Positions 7,933 to 15,162 of a stretch of 48,387 bases of DNA are shown here, piece after piece; positions within the stretch are counted from its first letter, which is position 1; each line of letters starts with the position of its first letter. A model generated the notes under the pieces. The model saw only the letters and a list, made by a program, of their open reading frames with translations. It had not been told where the DNA came from and searched no databases. The stretch is from assembly GCA_002702895.1 (NCBI GenBank), contig PACX01000008.1:1-48387 (forward strand), in the 5' to 3' direction. This DNA comes from Flavobacteriaceae bacterium (GTDB taxonomy: Bacteria > Bacteroidota > Bacteroidia > Flavobacteriales > Flavobacteriaceae). The translations under genes and the position numbers were made by a program.

Positions 7933-9234
7933 TTATTTGCTACTTAAGTAATCTAATGCCAAAGTTGTCATTGACTTTATACCAGTAATCATCCCAGAAT
8001 CATCAACGTAAAAATCTGGTGTATGATGAGGTGCTGCTTTTAAGGGGTCTGTTCCCTTTTTTGCTCCTCCTATAAAGAAATACATTCCAGGCACTTTCTC
8101 TTGAAAAAAAGAAAAATCTTCAGCACCAGTAATTGCATTCATAAAATTAACATTACTTGGCCCGTTTATCCTTTTTAATGAGGGTAACATTTTTTCATAT
8201 AATTTTGGGTCATTATAAGTTATGGGATAACTTACCATATAAGTAAGTTTAGCTTTAGCATTATTTGCCTCAGCAACATTGTGAACAATCTCATCTAATC
8301 TTTTCAAAACAATTTTTTTCATTCCCTCATCTAAAGTTCTAATTGTTCCTAGCATGTAAAGACTTTCAGGAATTATATTACTTCTGACTCCACCATGAAT
8401 ACTTCCAATTGTAACAACAGCAGCTGCTTCAGTCAGTGGCATATTTCTACTTACAATGGTTTGAATTGAGTTTATCATTTGAGAAGCAGTAACAATAGGA
8501 TCTATTCCAGTCCATGGAGTTGAACCATGCGTTTGAACTCCCTCAATATCAATTCTAAATTCATTAACGGCTGCCATTATCCCCTTGGGACGAACAAAAA
8601 CTTGTCCTGCTCCAATTTGAGACCAAATATGAAGTCCAAAAATTGCATCAACATCAGGATTTTTTAAAACCCCCTCTTTAACCATTAGTTCAGCGCCTCC
8701 TTCTTCACCTGGTGGAGCCCCTTCCTCAGCAGGTTGAAAAATAAATTTTATTGTACCAGGAATTTGATCTTTTAAATCATATAAAATTTTAGCAGTTCCT
8801 AATAAAATAGCAATATGAGTATCATGACCACAAGCATGCATTACAGGAACAGTTTCTCCATTATATTCACCAATCATTTCAGACTTCCATGGTAAATCTG
8901 CTCTTTCCTTTACTGGCAAACCATCAATATCAGCTCTAAGAGCAACTACAGGACCCGGTTTTCCCCCTTTTAATACCGCTACAACTCCCGTTTTAGCTAT
9001 TCCAGTTTGTGGTTTTAATCCAATCTTTCTTAATTCATTTGCTATTCTTTCTGCTGTTTTAAATTCTCTATTACTTAACTCTGCATTTTGATGAAACCAG
9101 TGTCTAAGCTCAATTACATCGGATTCATAATTAGAACTTAATTCATTAATTTTTTTATCAAAATTTTGTCCATTTAAATCAAATGAAAAAAATAGAACAA
9201 AAAATGATAAAAATAAAAGAGATAATTTTTTCAT
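7933..9234 (-). CDS. Secreted M20-family amidohydrolase
   Basis: A peptidase-family M20D amidohydrolase (IAA-amino-acid/hippurate hydrolase type) that releases amino acids from N-acyl conjugates using a metal pair. Ligand motifs are visible: HACGHDTH, then QPAEEG, GLHIW, and a C-terminal PHHTPDF. ALRADIDGLPV and GAEDFSFF are also typical. The ATG at 9234 starts a clean signal peptide (MKKLSLLFLSFFVLFFSF..., cleavage after SFDLNGQ); the frame also opens at a TTG six codons upstream, which is less likely. The product has 433 residues. It lies 30 bp downstream of the YjbQ gene in the same direction, so they are probably cotranscribed. The secreted location suggests scavenging of acylated amino acids or peptides. 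Confidence 0.92.
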   Translation of the reverse strand: MKKLSLLFLSFFVLFFSFDLNGQNFDKKINELSSNYESDVIELRHWFHQNAELSNREFKTAERIANELRKIGLKPQTGIAKTGVVAVLKGGKPGPVVALRADIDGLPVKERADLPWKSEMIGEYNGETVPVMHACGHDTHIAILLGTAKILYDLKDQIPGTIKFIFQPAEEGAPPGEEGGAELMVKEGVLKNPDVDAIFGLHIWSQIGAGQVFVRPKGIMAAVNEFRIDIEGVQTHGSTPWTGIDPIVTASQMINSIQTIVSRNMPLTEAAAVVTIGSIHGGVRSNIIPESLYMLGTIRTLDEGMKKIVLKRLDEIVHNVAEANNAKAKLTYMVSYPITYNDPKLYEKMLPSLKRINGPSNVNFMNAITGAEDFSFFQEKVPGMYFFIGGAKKGTDPLKAAPHHTPDFYVDDSGMITGIKSMTTLALDYLSSK

Positions 9235-9264
9235 AATTATGTTTTTTTTCAAAAATAAAGAAAA

Positions 9265-9672
9265 TTATTCTCCTATTGCTGTTATCAATAATCTTCTTGA
9301 CCCTCCATTGTTTCGATGTTCGCATAAATAAATTCCCTGCCAAGTACCAAATTGAGGAATTCCATTTGTTATTGGAAAAGAAATTGAAGATCCTAATAAG
9401 CTATTTTTTATATGGGACGTCATATCATCTTTACCCTCATAAATATGGGTAAAATGGGTTTCATTTTCAGAAACCATTTTATTAAAATGGGTTTCAAAAT
9501 CTACTCTTACTGATGGGTCCGCATTTTCATTAATTGTTAAACTAGCAGAAGTATGTTTAATAAAAACATGAACAACTCCAGAAATATTTGGAATATTGTT
9601 AATAATATGATCTGTAATTAGATGAAAACCCCTTGAATAAGGCTTTAAATCGATTTCTTTTTGAAAAACCAT
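9265..9672 (-). CDS. YjbQ/UPF0047 family protein
   Basis: A 135-residue member of the YjbQ (UPF0047) family. Relatives have weak thiamine-phosphate synthase activity when overexpressed; the true role is unresolved. Family hallmarks are HVFIKHTSASLTINENADPS, the DDMTSHIKNSLLGSS segment, and the C-terminal GTWQGIYLCEHRNNGGSR with conserved Trp, Glu and His that surround a metal site. The ATG at 9672 (MVFQKEIDLKPYSRGFH) matches the family start; the frame extends upstream into the lectin gene. It starts directly after the stop of the lectin lipoprotein gene, which suggests one transcript. Confidence 0.9.
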   Translation of the reverse strand: MVFQKEIDLKPYSRGFHLITDHIINNIPNISGVVHVFIKHTSASLTINENADPSVRVDFETHFNKMVSENETHFTHIYEGKDDMTSHIKNSLLGSSISFPITNGIPQFGTWQGIYLCEHRNNGGSRRLLITAIGE

Positions 9673-9673
9673 T

Positions 9674-10243
9674 TTAATTACTTTTTCTAGTCCCCCATTT
9701 TTGATAATTAGAAAGGCTTTCATCGCAAATTTGAAGACTTAAATCACGAATTAAATGTACTGGAGTGCCACCACCACCTTCTCTGGAATTTTTTGATAAT
9801 GTCAAACACAAATTCAAATTACTTTCCGGGTTTATTTTTCCGTTAGTTTGAAGAATAAATTTTTGCTTTTCATTCTTATCACATGTTTTTAAATTTAAAC
9901 TTGATGATTCCTGAATATTTTCTGCTTCCATACATACTTTAAAATATGGAATGTAAAATTCTTTTTCAGAAATCCTTCCATTATCAAAACCTTGATCTAT
10001 TGAAATTTGACCTTGATAAGAATAACATGAATGACCTTGAAGACCTTTATTAACATTTGCATTTTCCTTGTATCCTACAATGTCTAAACAGTATTTTCTG
10101 GTATCATCTAAGGAATCTATAAGGAATATTTCGACAGTTCCACCATTATTTGTCGGTGAGGGTTCACTATCATTACTCTCAGATTGATTACTACATGATA
10201 ATACTATAAAGAAACAAAAAGCAAGTATAAATTTATTTTCCAT
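9674..10243 (-). CDS. Lipoprotein with a ricin-type beta-trefoil lectin-like domain
   Basis: A 189-residue predicted lipoprotein: signal MENKFILAFCFFIVLS, lipobox Cys near residue 17, then a Ser/Asn/Pro linker. The C-terminal part (about residues 35-185) has three repeats with the shape YCLDIVGYKE..., KVCMEAEN...LKTCDKNEKQKF and LCLTLS...LQICDESLSNYQKW. This is the Cys-rich, QxW-like pattern of ricin B/beta-trefoil folds, with the last repeat ending in a QKW. Carbohydrate binding at the cell surface is likely but the ligand is unknown. The start is set at ATG 10243 because the upstream in-frame ATG (10270) lies inside the tRNA-Val gene. It may be transcribed together with that tRNA. Confidence 0.7.
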   Translation of the reverse strand: MENKFILAFCFFIVLSCSNQSESNDSEPSPTNNGGTVEIFLIDSLDDTRKYCLDIVGYKENANVNKGLQGHSCYSYQGQISIDQGFDNGRISEKEFYIPYFKVCMEAENIQESSSLNLKTCDKNEKQKFILQTNGKINPESNLNLCLTLSKNSREGGGGTPVHLIRDLSLQICDESLSNYQKWGTRKSN

Positions 10244-10262
10244 ATTATTTAGTAAATTTTTG

Positions 10263-10337
10263 TGGGTCATACTGGATTCGAACCAGTGACTTTTACCCTG
10301 TCAAGGTAACACTCTGAACCAACTGAGTTAATGACCC
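10263..10337 (-). tRNA. tRNA-Val (anticodon GAC)
   Basis: A 75-nt cloverleaf on the minus strand. The acceptor arm GGGTCAT pairs with ATGACCC, followed by discriminator A. The D arm is ACTC/GAGT, the anticodon stem TTACC/GGTAA has loop TTGACAG (anticodon GAC), and the T arm is ACTGG-TTCGAAT-CCAGT. The variable loop has 5 nt. CCA is not encoded. The D stem has an A10-T25 pair where G10-C25 is usual. Confidence 0.95.
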
Positions 10338-10347
10338 ATTAATATAT

Positions 10348-10355
10348 CAAATCTA
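10348..10355 (-). promoter_or_regulatory. -7 element (TAGATTTG) for tRNA-Val
   Basis: Exact TAnnTTTG on the minus strand, ending 10 nt before the tRNA 5' end. It overlaps the last codons of the upstream CPBP protease gene. This is good spacing for a tRNA promoter that would also serve the lectin, YjbQ and M20 genes. Confidence 0.6.
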
Positions 10356-11201
10356 TGATTTTTCTAAATGATTTTTCTTAAAATAATTCCAAATAATAAA
10401 AGTACCAATAATCAATATTATAATGGAAAGAAATGAGCTTTCAAATCCAAATTCACCTCCATTTAATAGGTTATTTTCAGGAATTGAGAAATCAATTATT
10501 GAATACGAATCAAGTCCACTAACCTTAAATCCAAACATAGATTGGAAGAAATTCCAGCTGAAATGTAATGCAATTGGAAACCATAGATTTTTTGTAAAAA
10601 TATAAGATGCTCCTAAAAAGAATCCTGCAAGAAATATATTACACAAACCAAGAGTAGTTACATTTGGATTAGATCCATGAATTAAAGAAAAGAAAATCGA
10701 GGATATAAATAATGCTACATAAGGATTAAAAGATTCTAATAAATTTTTAAGCATATATCCTCTAAAAATAACTTCTTCAAAAATAGAAACACCCATAAAT
10801 AAAACAATTGATAAAAAAATCTTTTGTAAATCAAAATTGTAATTTTTAAAAACTATTTCACCAATTAAATAAAGGAAAACATATGCAAAAGCCATAATTA
10901 ATAAACCCAATATTATTCCATAATTGAATTCTTTTAACCTTCCTTTAGTCTCCAAACCAATTTCAATTAATGGTTGTTTATCGATAAATTTCATGAAAAG
11001 CCATAACATAATTCCCATTGTAAAAATCATAGAATATTCCAGAGTTATCATCATATTTAGATCAATATTTCCTTCTGACATTTTAGATAAGTCAAATCCA
11101 AGTAATAACAAAAATATACCCCCAAAAATTTGTGGAACAAATAGTAAAAAGAATGATAATAAAGATTTAATCCAGCCAGTATGATTTGTAATTTTTTTCA
11201 T
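10353..11201 (-). CDS. CPBP-family intramembrane metalloprotease
   Basis: A 282-residue polytopic membrane protein of the CPBP (CAAX protease/bacteriocin-processing, Abi) family, homologous to eukaryotic Rce1. The three catalytic motifs are present: EEVIFRG (residues 142-148), FSLIH (171-175) and HFSWN (213-217). About eight hydrophobic segments surround them. Bacterial members process or protect against peptides, but most have no known substrate. It begins 3 bp after the stop of the TonB-like gene, so the two form an operon. Its 3' end overlaps the tRNA-Val promoter element. Confidence 0.92.
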   Translation of the reverse strand: MKKITNHTGWIKSLLSFFLLFVPQIFGGIFLLLLGFDLSKMSEGNIDLNMMITLEYSMIFTMGIMLWLFMKFIDKQPLIEIGLETKGRLKEFNYGIILGLLIMAFAYVFLYLIGEIVFKNYNFDLQKIFLSIVLFMGVSIFEEVIFRGYMLKNLLESFNPYVALFISSIFFSLIHGSNPNVTTLGLCNIFLAGFFLGASYIFTKNLWFPIALHFSWNFFQSMFGFKVSGLDSYSIIDFSIPENNLLNGGEFGFESSFLSIIILIIGTFIIWNYFKKNHLEKS

Positions 11202-11204
11202 TGT

Positions 11205-12029
11205 TTAATTAGGTTTAAATGCAACAGGAATTGTATAGGAAACAGCAACTGGCAAATCATTATTTAATGCAGGTTCCATGAGTGGAAGTTTTTTTATAAC
11301 TCTTTCCGTCTCTTTTCTAAAGACATCAGGACCTAAAATAGTTATATCATAAATCTTACCATCATTTTCAATAATAATTTCAACAAAAACAATTGATTCT
11401 TCTGCTACAATCCCTTTAGCTTTTTTAGGGAATTTTAAATATTTTTTAAAATGTTTATCTATTTTTTCTTTAAAACATGTTTTTGAATCATCTGAGTTCT
11501 TTTCTTCACATCCTGGAAATAAAGGAGCCCATTCAACACTATCCAAAGGGAAAACATCATTTGATTTATCAGATTCAGAAGGGATTCTATATGTTATTGG
11601 AAGTTGAAAAGGAAAAGAGGTTGGTTCACCGTTTACTTTACCAGGTATCATTTTAGGAAGTTTCTTAATAATTTCCTGAGCAGCATTTTCAAATAATTGA
11701 CTGGCATCCAATAAAGATTCTTCACTATCAAACTTGACACCAACTAGATTTGCTTTAGCTATTATATTATTTGGTTCTCCATTTTCATTTATTTCAAAAA
11801 AGACATTTACAACTGATTGAAGTCCTAAATCAAGAGCTGTTTTAGGATAAATAAAGTACTTTTCGATGTGTTCCTGAATAGATTCTTCAAAACATTTTTT
11901 CTGTAAATTCTCAGGAATTAAATTACAAATAGGAAGAATGGGGAAATCTTCCTCAACAAGATTTTCATCTTGAGAATAATTAGATAGTACAAAAAATAAA
12001 AAGAAGATTAATGTAGATTTTCTCAACAT
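11205..12029 (-). CDS. Secreted protein with two TonB C-terminal-like domains
   Basis: A 274-residue exported protein with signal peptide MLRKSTLIFFLFFVLSNYSQ and two tandem TonB-CTD-like units. Each unit starts with a Cys pair (PICNLIPENLQKKCFEESI and PGCEEKNSDDSKTCFKEKI). Each continues through HIEKYFIYPKTA / HFKKYLKFPKKA and a strand pair of the VVNVFFEINENGEPNNI / IVFVEIIIENDGKIYDI type. Ordinary TonB is anchored by an N-terminal membrane helix and has a Pro-rich linker; both are absent here. It is therefore probably a periplasmic TonB-like protein of a Bacteroidota family rather than a working energy transducer. ATG 12029 is chosen over a TTG three codons upstream. It is followed by the CPBP protease. 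Confidence 0.8.
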   Translation of the reverse strand: MLRKSTLIFFLFFVLSNYSQDENLVEEDFPILPICNLIPENLQKKCFEESIQEHIEKYFIYPKTALDLGLQSVVNVFFEINENGEPNNIIAKANLVGVKFDSEESLLDASQLFENAAQEIIKKLPKMIPGKVNGEPTSFPFQLPITYRIPSESDKSNDVFPLDSVEWAPLFPGCEEKNSDDSKTCFKEKIDKHFKKYLKFPKKAKGIVAEESIVFVEIIIENDGKIYDITILGPDVFRKETERVIKKLPLMEPALNNDLPVAVSYTIPVAFKPN

Positions 12030-12121
12030 GTAATGCAATATAATAAATACTGTTTAGAATAGATTATTATTTCTTGAGATAACTAGACAGAAAAAAACAT
12101 GAGAATTTAAATAAATTTTTA

Positions 12122-12129
12122 TAAATTTG
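12122..12129 (+). promoter_or_regulatory. Candidate -7 element (TAAATTTG) upstream of the 12.2-kb lipoprotein
   Basis: Exact TAnnTTTG 93 bp before the lipoprotein ATG. If used it would give a leader of roughly 85 nt that includes the palindrome at 12176-12198. Confidence 0.4.
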
Positions 12130-12175
12130 ATTAAGTTTGGCATATATTTTGATTTAAAACATTGTAGTTAAACCT

Positions 12176-12198
12176 TTTAGACTAATGATTAGTCTAAA
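12176..12198. repeat. 23-bp near-perfect palindrome in the leader of the 12.2-kb lipoprotein
   Basis: Arms TTTAGACTAAT (12176-12186) and ATTAGTCTAAA (12188-12198) are perfect inverted repeats around one central base. It lies 24 bp before the ATG. It could be a dimeric-regulator operator or an mRNA hairpin. No T tract follows, so it is not a terminator. Confidence 0.75.
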
Positions 12199-12222
12199 CT
12201 TTAATAAGTAAAATTTAAAATT

Positions 12223-12900
12223 ATGAAAAAAATATTTTTATTTGCTCTTGTATTTCCATTAATGTTCACTTCTTGTGAAAATTCAGGAGAAATGTCTGAT
12301 GATGAATTAATTGAAGCAATCATTAATGCTGAAAACAGAATTTCTGTTACAAAAAATGATCTTCCAAAATCTGCAATCACTAGCCTAGATTTTAATAAAC
12401 CAGGCGATGTTATAGGTTCTGCTGAACTTGCTCCTGAACTAGGCTTTGAAATTGAAATGAAAAGTTGGGACTTTTTTGACTTTGAATTAGATTATGAAAG
12501 AAATGATAATGAATATTTTACAACTAATGGAAGAAGATTAGAATCAACAAGAGGTGATAAAGATTGGGGTGATAAAAAAGGTAAAGACGGAAAAGATGGT
12601 AAAAAGAAAAGAGGACCATGTTTTAAATTTAAATATCCACTTTCTTACACCATGGGTGATGGTTCTGTTATAACTGGAAACGACAGAAAGGAAGTTTGTT
12701 CTAAAATGAAAGATTATTTCGAAAAAAATGGTAAAACTAAAGAAAATAAACCTCGCTTAAATTTCCCTGTTACTATTTTAGTTTTAGATGATGATAAAAA
12801 TGTACTTGAAAAAGAAATTGATTCTCCTGATATTTTGAAAGAAGTAATGGCTAATTGTAAAGGCTCTAAAGATGGTGGTGACGACAAAAAAAGAGATTAA
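12223..12900 (+). CDS. Lipoprotein of unknown function, Asp/Lys-rich
   Basis: A 225-residue predicted lipoprotein (signal MKKIFLFALVFPLMFTS, Cys19), unlike any characterised family I know. Residues 105-130 form a low-complexity Asp-Gly-Lys tract (GDKDWGDKKGKDGKDGKKK). Two similar units follow: PLSYTMGDGSVITGNDRKEV...KM and PVTILVLDDDKNVLEKEIDS...KEVM. Each begins with aromatic-Pro-hydrophobic-Ser/Thr and carries a D-rich turn, suggesting an internal duplication of a small beta unit. The tail is again charged (KGSKDGGDDKKRD). Asp-rich turns could bind divalent cations. It stands alone between divergent and convergent neighbours, with its own palindromic leader and a strong terminator. Confidence 0.8.
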   Translation: MKKIFLFALVFPLMFTSCENSGEMSDDELIEAIINAENRISVTKNDLPKSAITSLDFNKPGDVIGSAELAPELGFEIEMKSWDFFDFELDYERNDNEYFTTNGRRLESTRGDKDWGDKKGKDGKDGKKKRGPCFKFKYPLSYTMGDGSVITGNDRKEVCSKMKDYFEKNGKTKENKPRLNFPVTILVLDDDKNVLEKEIDSPDILKEVMANCKGSKDGGDDKKRD

Positions 12901-12923
12901 TTTTTCTTCTTTCTAAAAAAATT

Positions 12924-12954
12924 AAATAAGCTCCTAATGGAGCTTATTTTTTTT
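12924..12954 (+). terminator. Intrinsic terminator of the 12.2-kb lipoprotein gene
   Basis: Perfect 11-bp stem AAATAAGCTCC/GGAGCTTATTT with loop TAAT, followed by T to 12954 (eight T in total from 12947, three within the stem). The stop and last codons of the opposite-strand DUF3955 gene lie within the hairpin, so it may work in both directions. Confidence 0.88.
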
Positions 12955-13137
12955 GAGTAAAATCCATAAAAAACTAGCAAGTCCTAAAAATAAAAATGCC
13001 CACCCAATTGGAATTAAAAAAAAAGGTTCTCTAAGAAAACCATTTTCATCTAATTCACTTCCAATTAATTTAAATAATAATAAACATAAAATTCCAAATA
13101 CTAAAAAAATAATTGCTATTCTGAATTTAGCTGCCAT
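12934..13137 (-). CDS. Small DUF3955-type membrane protein
   Basis: A 67-residue protein with two transmembrane helices (IAIIFLVFGILCLLLFKLIG and FFLIPIGWAFLFLGLASFLW) joined by a short SELDENGFLREP loop. The pattern GS.LDENG.L.EPFFLIPIGW is that of DUF3955, a small membrane family of unknown function. Its ATG lies inside the 3' end of the sulfatase gene (22-bp overlap), so the two are translationally linked. Its 3' end runs into the shared terminator hairpin. Confidence 0.78.
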   Translation of the reverse strand: MAAKFRIAIIFLVFGILCLLLFKLIGSELDENGFLREPFFLIPIGWAFLFLGLASFLWILLKKNKLH

Positions 13138-14516
13138 ATTGAATTAAATTTATTACTTTGTTTAACCTCTGTGCCTCTTTCTTTCCATCCATTGTGATTT
13201 TGAGCAGGTAAAGCTGGAACTGAATCTAAAGATTTTTTTAAGGAATTATATATTTTATTTTCTTCTTCTGAAAAAACATTAAAAGAAATTGGATTTTCTT
13301 CAAATAAATCTTCTGAATATTTGAAAAATTTACCACTCTTGTATAACTTATAGTTTTTATCTTGTGCGTAAACTCCTCTAGTAAGTCCACTTGAACCCCA
13401 CATTGGATTATAATAAGTTATCAAAATGTCTCTTTCTTTGTAACCCTCATTTAACATTAGGGGAATAAGACTTTTCCCATACGAATCTGGTTTGTCAACA
13501 TTGAGAATATCTTCAAATGTTGCATAAAAATCTGTAAAATCTATTAGAACATCACTTGTTCGAGGTTCATTAATATAATTATTCCAGTTCAGGATCATTG
13601 GAACATTTGAACCATATTTAATTGTGACTCCTTTTGAACCTTTTATTTCTTTTCCATTATTTAATGTTACGACTTTTTTATCAGTTCCATTATCGCCAAG
13701 AAAAATCAAAATAGTATTTTTATCTAAATTATTTTTTCTTATGGCATCAGTAATTGTACCAACAACTTTATCCATATAAGTTACCATATCTGAAAAATAT
13801 TTTGGATCATTTCCAGAATTTCTTTTATCCAAATCATCCCAATCCTTTGAATCTGGTGTTGGACGAAACGGATCATGAACTAAAGCCATTGGGTAATAAA
13901 TAAAAAAAGGATCATTTTTATTTTTTTCTATAAAATCAACTATAAAATCAGAAAATATATCTGCACCATAGTCATCAATATTTGTTTCTAATTTTTTTCC
14001 GTTTTGTACAATATTAGGGTTTGCAAATCTGTCACCTCTTTCTCTTAACCACCATAGACAATATTCATCAAAACCAAAATGATATGGTCTATTTAAGTCT
14101 TGATTATTTTCTAAATCATATTGAACTCCATTTAACTGCCACTTACCAACCAGTGATGTTTTGTAACCATTTTCTTGAAATAGGTTGCCAAATGTTTTTT
14201 GATTAGGATTTAAATAAGTAAAATACTCATAATTAATATAGTTTGGCTTACCAGTCATAATTTTAACCCGTGTTGGTGTACAAAGTGGTTGAGAATAAGC
14301 ATTTGTAAAATTAATTCCATTTCTAGCCAGTGAATCCAAAACAGGTGTTTTATAATCATCTGCACCATTAATTTGAAGAGCTTCAAATCCAATATCATCA
14401 GCCATTATAAGAATAACATTTGGTTTTTCAAATGATTTATTTTTTGTTTGATTATTAGCACAACTTAAAACTAGAATAGAAATATAAATGAGGGATAAAA
14501 TTTTAATAATTTTCAT
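13116..14516 (-). CDS. Lipoprotein sulfatase, alkaline phosphatase superfamily
   Basis: A 466-residue type I sulfatase that hydrolyses sulfate esters, probably of marine polysaccharides. After a lipoprotein signal (lipobox LVLS-C19) comes NVILIMADDIG with metal-binding Asp40-Asp41. The formylglycine signature is CTPTR (Cys79 is the residue to be oxidised), and DNGTDK is a further metal-ligand motif. The ATG at 14516 is chosen because it opens the signal peptide; an upstream extension would run 72 codons into the divergent flavin-reductase gene. There is no SusCD pair, glycoside hydrolase or radical-SAM maturase gene nearby, so maturation must come from elsewhere in the genome. It is followed by DUF3955. 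Confidence 0.9.
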   Translation of the reverse strand: MKIIKILSLIYISILVLSCANNQTKNKSFEKPNVILIMADDIGFEALQINGADDYKTPVLDSLARNGINFTNAYSQPLCTPTRVKIMTGKPNYINYEYFTYLNPNQKTFGNLFQENGYKTSLVGKWQLNGVQYDLENNQDLNRPYHFGFDEYCLWWLRERGDRFANPNIVQNGKKLETNIDDYGADIFSDFIVDFIEKNKNDPFFIYYPMALVHDPFRPTPDSKDWDDLDKRNSGNDPKYFSDMVTYMDKVVGTITDAIRKNNLDKNTILIFLGDNGTDKKVVTLNNGKEIKGSKGVTIKYGSNVPMILNWNNYINEPRTSDVLIDFTDFYATFEDILNVDKPDSYGKSLIPLMLNEGYKERDILITYYNPMWGSSGLTRGVYAQDKNYKLYKSGKFFKYSEDLFEENPISFNVFSEEENKIYNSLKKSLDSVPALPAQNHNGWKERGTEVKQSNKFNSIWQLNSE

Positions 14517-14523
14517 ATTTTTG
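14516..14523 (+). promoter_or_regulatory. -7 element (TATTTTTG) for the flavin reductase-methyltransferase pair
   Basis: Exact TAnnTTTG 21 bp before the flavin reductase ATG. It overlaps the start codon of the divergent sulfatase gene, so the two transcription units may interfere. Confidence 0.5.
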
Positions 14524-14544
14524 AGGCTTATTTTATTACAATTT

Positions 14545-15162
14545 ATGGAACATTTTTCAAAGTCAAAAATAAATTCAATGGAAAGAATTTTTAGGCTAAA
14601 TCTTATAAACAGTTGTACTGGATATAAGTCCGCAAACTTAATTGGAACCTCATCCAATGAGGGAATACTAAATTTAGCTATATTTAGTTCCATCACACAT
14701 TTAGGAAGTGATCCATCTTTATTAAGTTTCATTGTTCGTCCAACAATAGTTCCAAGAGATACTTACAGAAATATAATCTCTAATCATTATTTTACAGTTA
14801 ATCATATACATGTTGATGATATTGAGGATGCCCATCATACTTCAGCTAGATATCCACATAAAATTTCAGAATTTGATATAACTAAATTTGAAACTGAATA
14901 TCTAAATAATTTTCCAGCCCCATATGTTAAAAGTTCAAAAATTAAATTAGGTTGTAAGTTTTTGAATAAATATGAAATTAAGGAAAATAATACACTCTTA
15001 ATTGTTGCAGAAATTAATGATATCTATTTTGAAAAAGATATTATAAGTAATGATGGATATTTACAATTGGATAAGGCTGAAACAGTTACTGTAAATGGAT
15101 TAGACGGATATGCGCTTCCTACTCTTATAAATAGATTTAAATATGCTAAGCCTAAAAAATGA
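14545..15162 (+). CDS. Flavin reductase-like (FMN-binding split-barrel) protein
   Basis: A 205-residue cytosolic protein of the flavin reductase-like FMN-binding family, which reduces or binds FMN for partner oxygenases. The ATG at 14545 (MEHFSKSKINSMERIFRLNL) fits the usual start in Flavobacteria. Typical segments are INSCTGYKSANLIGTSS, NLAIFSSITHLGSDPSL, IVRPTIVPRDTYRNI and a HTSARYP motif near residue 100. It overlaps the O-methyltransferase by ATGA, so the two are translated together. The partner enzyme is not evident. Confidence 0.85.
   Translation: MEHFSKSKINSMERIFRLNLINSCTGYKSANLIGTSSNEGILNLAIFSSITHLGSDPSLLSFIVRPTIVPRDTYRNIISNHYFTVNHIHVDDIEDAHHTSARYPHKISEFDITKFETEYLNNFPAPYVKSSKIKLGCKFLNKYEIKENNTLLIVAEINDIYFEKDIISNDGYLQLDKAETVTVNGLDGYALPTLINRFKYAKPKK

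Noticed and set aside
10244-10270. Upstream ATG of the lectin lipoprotein.
   Set aside because: It lies within the acceptor arm of tRNA-Val; the signal peptide starts at the second ATG (10243).
14517-14732. A 72-residue N-terminal extension of the sulfatase.
   Set aside because: It is antisense to flavin reductase and shows no conserved residues; the lipoprotein signal peptide begins at the ATG at 14516.
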